Shown: positions 58,649-64,000 of the stretch, in pieces | How the letters are laid out: each line of letters begins with the position of its first letter | How positions within the stretch are numbered: the stretch's first letter is position 1 | From: Phialophora verrucosa | Taxonomy: Eukaryota; Ascomycota; Eurotiomycetes; Chaetothyriales; Herpotrichiellaceae | DNA: 64,000 nt | NCBI GenBank assembly: GCA_002099365.1 | Contig: MSED01000008.1 | Location: 1 to 64,000 of the forward strand | Direction: 5' to 3' | The notes under the pieces: generated by a model | The model's input: the letters and a program-made list of their open reading frames with translations, nothing else | Database searches by the model: none | Told to the model about the DNA's origin: nothing | Translations under genes and position numbers: made by a program

Positions 58649-60782
58649 CTAGACTTTCATCTCCGTATGTTCCGCCGGTGATTTGTCAGTCATTGCCTCC
58701 GCAGGGACAGTGGCCTGCATATCATCCATATGAACGACGTCGGCGCCCTGGAGTTGCTTATCGAACTCGGCACGTCGCTCCTCGCTCATCTCATGGATAT
58801 TGACCGCAACCTCCTCGCCGAACTGCGCGGCGATCTCTTCAAGCGACAGCCGCGCGGTCTCAGGCCAGAAGTAGTAAATCACTGTTCCAAGTGTTAGAAG
58901 TTGTATTTGGCATCGATAGTTTTGGCAGAACTCTAATCAGGAAGAAGTGCATGTGGATAGCGAAGCCAGTGAGATACCAGAGTTCGGGAGACGTACTCGG
59001 AATAAAGACTACATCCCACACAATCAACACCAGGTAGTATTTCCAGCCGGCCTCAACGAAGCCGATGGGAGCAGTCTGGAGGAGTATGATCGTAGCTATT
59101 CATCCCCGAATTGTAAGCCTTTACTCTCGAGAAGCTAGGGACTAGAAAATCATAGGAGGTATCTGACCTGCGAATTGCCCGAACAGCGAGAAACCCATAC
59201 CAATTGGCCGAATTTCCATTGGGAAAATCTCAGATACGTAGAGGTACATCGTAGTATCGCAGAAAGTGCTGCGCCCAGATCTCTATCAGTACTCGTTATG
59301 CTTCACGCCATCTGGGGGCAGTGGAATTTCCCTCTTACCCTTGAAAAGTGAGGTACAAGTACATGGCGAGAATGCCAATAGCATTGCCGGCTTTGTTCGT
59401 GGTCCCGGCATATGCTCCAGTCATGCCGGCGAGTAAGGCCGTCGTCACCAAACAGCCGGCGGTGCCTGTCATGAACATCTTTCTGCGCGAGTTGACTTTG
59501 TCGTGAAGCCATGCTCCGAGAGGGTTGTAAATCAGAGCTGGAACAGATGTTGTTGGCTTTTGTCTACATCGGTGATGGAAGGATGAGGCAGGCAAACTTA
59601 CATGTCAGAATCCAGAGTGACGAAAGTAGCAGCGGCATATAGCCCGTCATTCCCAGATTAGCGTACTGAATGACGGCGTAGTTGTTCTTGCATCATGTCA
59701 GTGGACACGAGGGAACAGTCAAAGGGATCGGACTGGCGTCAGAGACTCACAATGACAAGGGGGCCAGAGAACTCTGCCCCCCATTGCGTCAGGAAGCCAA
59801 TGGTCATTCGTTTGCGGTAGCTCTTCTTCTTCCACGCGGCCTTCCAGACGTTGTACCCTGTGGCTGCCAATTTGACTCTTTCCAGGCGGATCTGCTGGTG
59901 GATCTGCAGGTACTCTTCGCGAACCTGCAGCTCATCCGGGTCCGCTGTCGACGATCGAAGTCGGCGAAGAATACACCATGCCTCTTCGCCTCGCTCCTTG
60001 GATACAAGCCAGCGCGGCGACTCGGGAATCCAGAAGGACGACAGTAGAAGGGAAAGTGATGGGATGATTTGCACGCACAGCGGGAACCGCCAGGCGAAGC
60101 TCTCATTGACGTCAGTCGCAAAGTAGCAGCCAAAACCTGTCCAGGTGGCCAGATTGTACCCGGCGACCAGGAAAATCGCGTGGTGCCCGACCAACCAGCC
60201 CCGAATGTTTGGGGGAGAAATCTCGGACAGATACATCGGACAGACGGTGACGAGGACTCCAATCCCAATACCGGCGACGATACGTCCTACATGGAACATC
60301 CTTTTCGACTGCGCGTCAGAGGTTTGTCTCAAATCACCACTAGAGACAGTAAGAGACTCACGCGAGGGCAGCAGCTCCTCCTTGCAGAACACCACCGAGC
60401 GTCGCCAGCGTCGCGCCTAGCTGTACATTCAACTTCCTCCCCAGAGCTTCGGCTGACCACATGATAAACAGAGATCCGATAGCACCGCCGGCTGAATATA
60501 GCCCGTTGGCGGTGGCGATCGCCGTCGTGGTTCGACCACCATATCCTGGCTCCCCAGCCATGGGGAGGTCAAAGTAATGGTACCAGCCAGGCTGGCCGAT
60601 GGTGCTGCCGATGATGGCGGAGCAGCACCCGTAAGTCTAGGGCGCCATCAGTGGGTTTGCTTGAAAAGGGATTCGATAGGATATTGACTTTTGGCAGGAA
60701 AGAGACTTACCAGAGACCCCAATGCCACCACAATGGCGCTCTGGCTCAAGTAGCTGTTCATACCGCCTCCGTGTGCTCGCAT
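58649..60782 (-). CDS. MFS sugar-porter family transporter
   Basis: Eight exons: 60782-60711, 60636-60362, 60300-59751, 59686-59602, 59537-59339, 59268-59168, 59095-58997 and 58881-58649. They sum to 538 codons (537 residues). Sugar-porter motifs in order are SLFIMWSAEALGRK (loop 2-3), FHVGRIVAGIGIGVL, CPMYLSEISPPNIRG (PxYxxE/R), IPESPRWL (PESPR), YVSEIFPMEIRP and YYFWPETARLSLEEI (PETKG position). The intron at 60301-60361 uses an AAAAG acceptor, which is needed to give LAMFHVGR. I took the ATG at 60782; 60761 is an alternative. Substrates in the family include hexoses, lactose, quinate and other small polyols or acids, and specificity cannot be read from sequence. It is divergent from the dehydrogenase at 61477. 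Confidence 0.88.
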
Positions 60783-61476
60783 TCTGGGCTGAGATGAACT
60801 CAAGTGCATGATCCTCAACCAGTATGATGAACACTGGGGGATTCTAGATGATAAAACCAAGGGAGAAGTTGTATCGATCAAAGCTAGGCGGGCAGGCAAG
60901 GCACAAGATTCTTTACAAGGATATTAATCAATCCGGGGAAGTGTGAGATAATGTCGTCGGGACCAAACCAGAAGTTGTAGACGGAGTGGGCACTTTTCCG
61001 TTCTTCCATTTTGAAGATGCTCTAGAGTCTGGCCTGTGTTCTCAACCAGCCGTGGAGTCCCTTGGATCGTTTGCGGGGTCGAAATATTTCCGGGGCGGTT
61101 GAGTTCGCTGAGGATAGAGCAAAGGCTACGAATGGATCCACACCGAAGTTGCGCTTGCGGGGTACCTCAGAAACGACCGATCCGATTGTGGCACAGAAGA
61201 GCATGAATAACCTTGTAGGAGGAACTCGAGGCTACGAGATGAGAAAGCTCACTTGCAGCTATTGTGAGTCCCCCTCCACCTTGCACGAAGGCCGGGGAGA
61301 GTTGGGAAAGATCGACAACCCCTATTGCTGGCCCCCATTTTGACATCGTCTCGGCTTGTTGGTCGAACATAGCAAGAAAGTTTTATAACTGGTCTTTGAA
61401 TTGGACATCAAACTTCCGTGCGTTTCATCTTGATTTTCTAGGTAAAGACTCCTCTTACATCAATCTGCGACAGAGG
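60783..61476. promoter_or_regulatory. shared upstream region of the sugar porter and the flavocytochrome b2-like gene
   Basis: 694 bp between divergent starts. Two short minus-strand frames here (61370-61167 and 61204-61022) are not supported as a gene. Confidence 0.4.
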
Positions 61477-63149
61477 ATGCCAGGCAGACATGTCACGGCA
61501 GAAGAACTGCGGAAGCACAACACACGGGACGACGTGTGGCTAGTCGTGGACGGAAATGTGTATGATCTGACCGAATTTGCCCCGTTGCATCCAGGTGGCA
61601 GTGAGAGTAAGGCCCATTCATTCTCCTTCTTTCGGGTTACGGAACCAGGTTCTGATAACGGATACCCACGTACAGTCATCTACAAACACGGTGGCGGCGA
61701 CGCAACGGTGTTTTATTCAGAGGTACACGCACCCAGCCTCATCGGCCGAAGTTTGGACGCCAACAAACATATTGGATTTGTCGATGAGCATAACTTGAAG
61801 CAGCTCGAACAGAGGAACCTGGACAAGACAGCGGATAAGAAGCACTCGATCGCGAACACAAGCCAGGCCGCTACCAAACCCGAGCTTGGTGAGATCCTGA
61901 ATCTCTTTGACTTCGAGCAAGTGGCCAAGCAATTTTTGAGTCCGAAGACACTTGCATATTGGGGGGGTGCCGCCAACGACTGCATCACACATCGCAATAA
62001 CCGATCGGTCTGGGAGAGAGTCGCTCTACGACCACATTTACTGGTCGATGTGGCTAAGGTCGACACCAGAACCAAGATGCTTGGCTATGACTTCCAAATG
62101 CCGGTCTTCACCTCGCCTTTTGGACTTGCGAGGCTGGCTCATCCAGATGGTGAGCTTAATATTGCCAGGGCCGCGGTGGATTGTGGTGTCACCATGTGTG
62201 TAGGTCCAATGTCAGGGTCTCGGTCTTGGTTCAGCCGCTAAGAAAGCCCTTTGTTCTCCAGTATTCAACATATGCGTCTTTTCCTTTTTCCGAAACTATG
62301 GCCGTGGTACCCCAGGGTTATCCGATATTCTTCCAGCTATACGTGAATAAAGACCGCTCACAGACCGAACGAATGCTCAGGGAAGTGGCCGGGCTCGGGG
62401 CAAAGGCTATTTTCATCACCGTCGACTTGCCGGTTGTCGGCAAACGGGAGGCAGACGAGCGAATCCAAACCCATATAAATGAGACGAGTGGGAACACCAT
62501 GAATGTCCTCAAAGGTTCGGACCGAAAGGGCCATGGGTTGGCCAGAGCCACCGCCTCCGACATCGATCCTTCATTCTCATGGAAAGATCTGGCTTGGATC
62601 CGAAGCATTACCAGCCTGCCCATTATTCTCAAGGGTATACAGACGGCCGCGGACGCAAAGCAAGCCATGCTGGCCGGTTGTGACGGGATCTTTATCTCCA
62701 ACCACGGTGGCAGGGCTCTTGATACCTCACCAGCATCTCTCCTTGTCCTCCTCGAGATGCACATTGTTTGCCCAGAGGTCTTTGAAAAGATGGAAGTCTT
62801 TATCGATGGAGGCATCCGCAGAGGTACAGATATCTTGAAGGCCGTGTGCCTGGGCGCCACAGGCGTGGCATTGGGACGACCAGTTCTCTATTCCAACATG
62901 TACGGGAAAGATGGGGTAAAGCATCTACTTTGGAGTGAGTGTACCACCTGATGTCCTGGTCCTATTTATCTTGCTGAAACCCATCGTGCAGTTCTAAAGG
63001 ACGAGCTGGAGACGGCAATGCAACAGTGCGGGTTGACTAGTCTAAGAGATGCGTCGCCGCAGTATGTCAACACTGCAGAGTTGGACCCCTTGGTCATGAA
63101 GAGCTTGTCGCATCCATATGCGGCGAAAGTCCTTAGGCCGAACTTGTGA
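61477..63149 (+). CDS. flavocytochrome b2-type FMN alpha-hydroxyacid dehydrogenase
   Basis: Exons 61477-61606, 61676-62199, 62262-62935 and 62993-63149 join to 494 residues. The first intron (69 bp) is in frame, so the genomic reading looks open. Residues 1-90 form a cytochrome b5-like domain: DDVWLVVDGNVYDLTEFAPLHPGG, with His38 of HPGG and a second His in EVHAPS. The FMN barrel has FFQLYVNKDR, ITVDLPVVGKREADER and ISNHGGRALD with the catalytic His, then EVFIDGGIRRGTDILKA and GATGVALGRP. It oxidises a 2-hydroxy acid such as L-lactate, passing electrons through the heme. No mitochondrial presequence precedes the b5 domain and the protein ends RPNL, not PTS1, so a cytosolic location is likely. 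An upstream ATG in the same frame would add a non-family segment. Divergent from the sugar porter. Confidence 0.9.
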
Positions 63150-63635
63150 AAACTGTCCAACATAGGCGTCCTACCCAAACTTGTGGAACGCAACTACACC
63201 ACATCCAGCGCGAGCCTCATGGCACACATTTGATGGAATAGTTTTTGGGCTCACCAAATGGAACGGCTTCTATCAGCTCTGACTTGACATCCTGGAGGCG
63301 TAAGAGTCGATTGGAAAGACCCGAGCTTGCTTGCGGGGCTTCGTCGAATCCATTTTGATACCGGTCGAATTCCCCAGTGCTCCCAACCACTTGACACCCA
63401 GACCCGGCACTTGCGGGGCATCTTTTTGAGATCTATCGTATTTCCGGGATGCCTGCCATGTTTTCATTCGCAATTAGGATTCCCAGAATGTTTTGCGAGA
63501 ATGTTAGGCCGAGTCCGGTGACTTGTCAGAGGTTTACTGGGCAGACCGCCAGAATGAACCTGAAAATGAATTAATAAACCCACGAGGATGTCCAATGACC
63601 CCAACCGAGCACAGAGGATATTCTCTTTTTGGAAA
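63150..63635. other. intergenic between two plus-strand genes
   Basis: 486 bp. It should hold the cyclase promoter. Minus-strand frames here are shadows. Confidence 0.5.
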
Positions 63636-64000
63636 ATGGCATCGAACACTCTCGACCTCCACGAGACTCCATTCGATAAACTGCCTGACTGGCGCAGAGT
63701 TTGGACCCATCCAGCTGGGTCGCGTGAAGAAGGTCTCGGACGTCTAGTGCTCTTGACCGCCGAACGCATCAAGTCCGCCCCATCGACATGTATCAAAACC
63801 GGACGGCACGTTGGGCTAAACTGGGATCTGAACAAACTCGAGGTCGCCAACTTCGGCAGGCAATCATGCCAGCATCATATCCTGCCACTCATGGGGGGCA
63901 ACGTGTACGACGACATGTACATCTTCAACCCGCAACAGTCGTCGCAGTGGGACGGGTTCCGACACTTCTCACAGCCCTCTGTTGACCATCCTGGACGGCG
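63636..64000 (+). CDS. cyclase-family (kynurenine-formamidase-like) hydrolase, cut by the window edge
   Basis: From ATG at 63636 the frame stays open for 121 codons to the end of the window. It reads PFDKLPDWRRVWTHPAGS, then GLGRLVLLTAERIKSA, TGRHVGLNWDLNKLE and YDDMYIFNPQQSSQWDGFRH. The last part is characteristic of fungal members of the cyclase family (Cyclase/KFase-like fold), where QWDG.RH supplies part of the metal-binding His site. These are metal-dependent amide or ester hydrolases. It lies 486 bp from the flavocytochrome b2-like gene on the same strand. The substrate is unknown; several fungal relatives are annotated only by family. Confidence 0.82.
   Translation, partial: MASNTLDLHETPFDKLPDWRRVWTHPAGSREEGLGRLVLLTAERIKSAPSTCIKTGRHVGLNWDLNKLEVANFGRQSCQHHILPLMGGNVYDDMYIFNPQQSSQWDGFRHFSQPSVDHPGR

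Noticed and set aside
35557..64000. Classical PKS/NRPS secondary-metabolite cluster
   Set aside because: Two P450s, a monooxygenase and a methyltransferase fragment are present, but there is no backbone synthase, and housekeeping genes lie between them.
24601..64000. tRNA and rRNA genes
   Set aside because: I looked for B-box-like GGTTCGAATC motifs and rRNA-like conserved blocks and found none convincing. A tRNAscan run would settle it.

Overview
The window looks like nuclear DNA of a filamentous ascomycete (Pezizomycotina). The genes have short introns (about 50-115 bp, GT-AG) and include fungal-specific families: a BIM1/X325-like copper protein, fungal P450s, a siderophore-transporter-like MFS protein and an HNH-domain family. 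The first 24.6 kb carries the signature of repeat-induced point mutation (RIP): TpA-rich, TpG and CpA almost absent, CpG retained, and coding frames broken by TAA/TAG where CAA/CAG is expected. Exon-intron models were built by hand. Where I say the model closes, the exon lengths sum to a whole number of codons and the joined reading frame keeps the family motifs.

1-24.6 kb is a gene-free, RIP-mutated block. It holds a nested retrotransposon. An outer Ty3/gypsy element (1916-21077, minus strand, 459-bp LTRs) is interrupted inside its RNase H coding region by a second minus-strand Ty3/gypsy element (4723-16419, 299-bp LTRs). A 145-bp fragment of the inner LTR also lies at 411-555. The inner element carries a long decayed extra frame (about 920 codons, about 7797-5030) between pol and the 3' LTR, ending at the polypurine tract; I do not recognise its family. 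Downstream lies an extremely AT-rich satellite (21.4-23.7 kb, period about 150 bp) with an embedded array of an 8-bp unit.

24.6-33.8 kb is the transition zone: a BIM1-like secreted copper protein, a broken membrane-protein fragment, a broken HNH gene, an unknown secreted cysteine-containing protein and a four-TM protein. 35.5-45.5 kb holds two intact P450s, a cysteine-rich single-pass surface protein, a secreted NTF2-like protein and a PARG-like hydrolase. 47-50.2 kb holds a four-TM protein, mitochondrial ribosomal protein uL3m and a two-module protein of unknown function. 50.2-53.6 kb is mostly decayed sequence ending in a methyltransferase fragment.

54.2-64 kb is a compact set of metabolic genes: a FAD monooxygenase divergent from a siderophore-transporter-like MFS protein, then a sugar-porter MFS protein divergent from a flavocytochrome-b2-type alpha-hydroxyacid dehydrogenase, then a cyclase-family hydrolase that runs off the end. 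Uptake, oxidation and hydrolysis genes in paired divergent arrangement suggest a catabolic or specialised-metabolism cluster; this is an inference. No PKS or NRPS is present.
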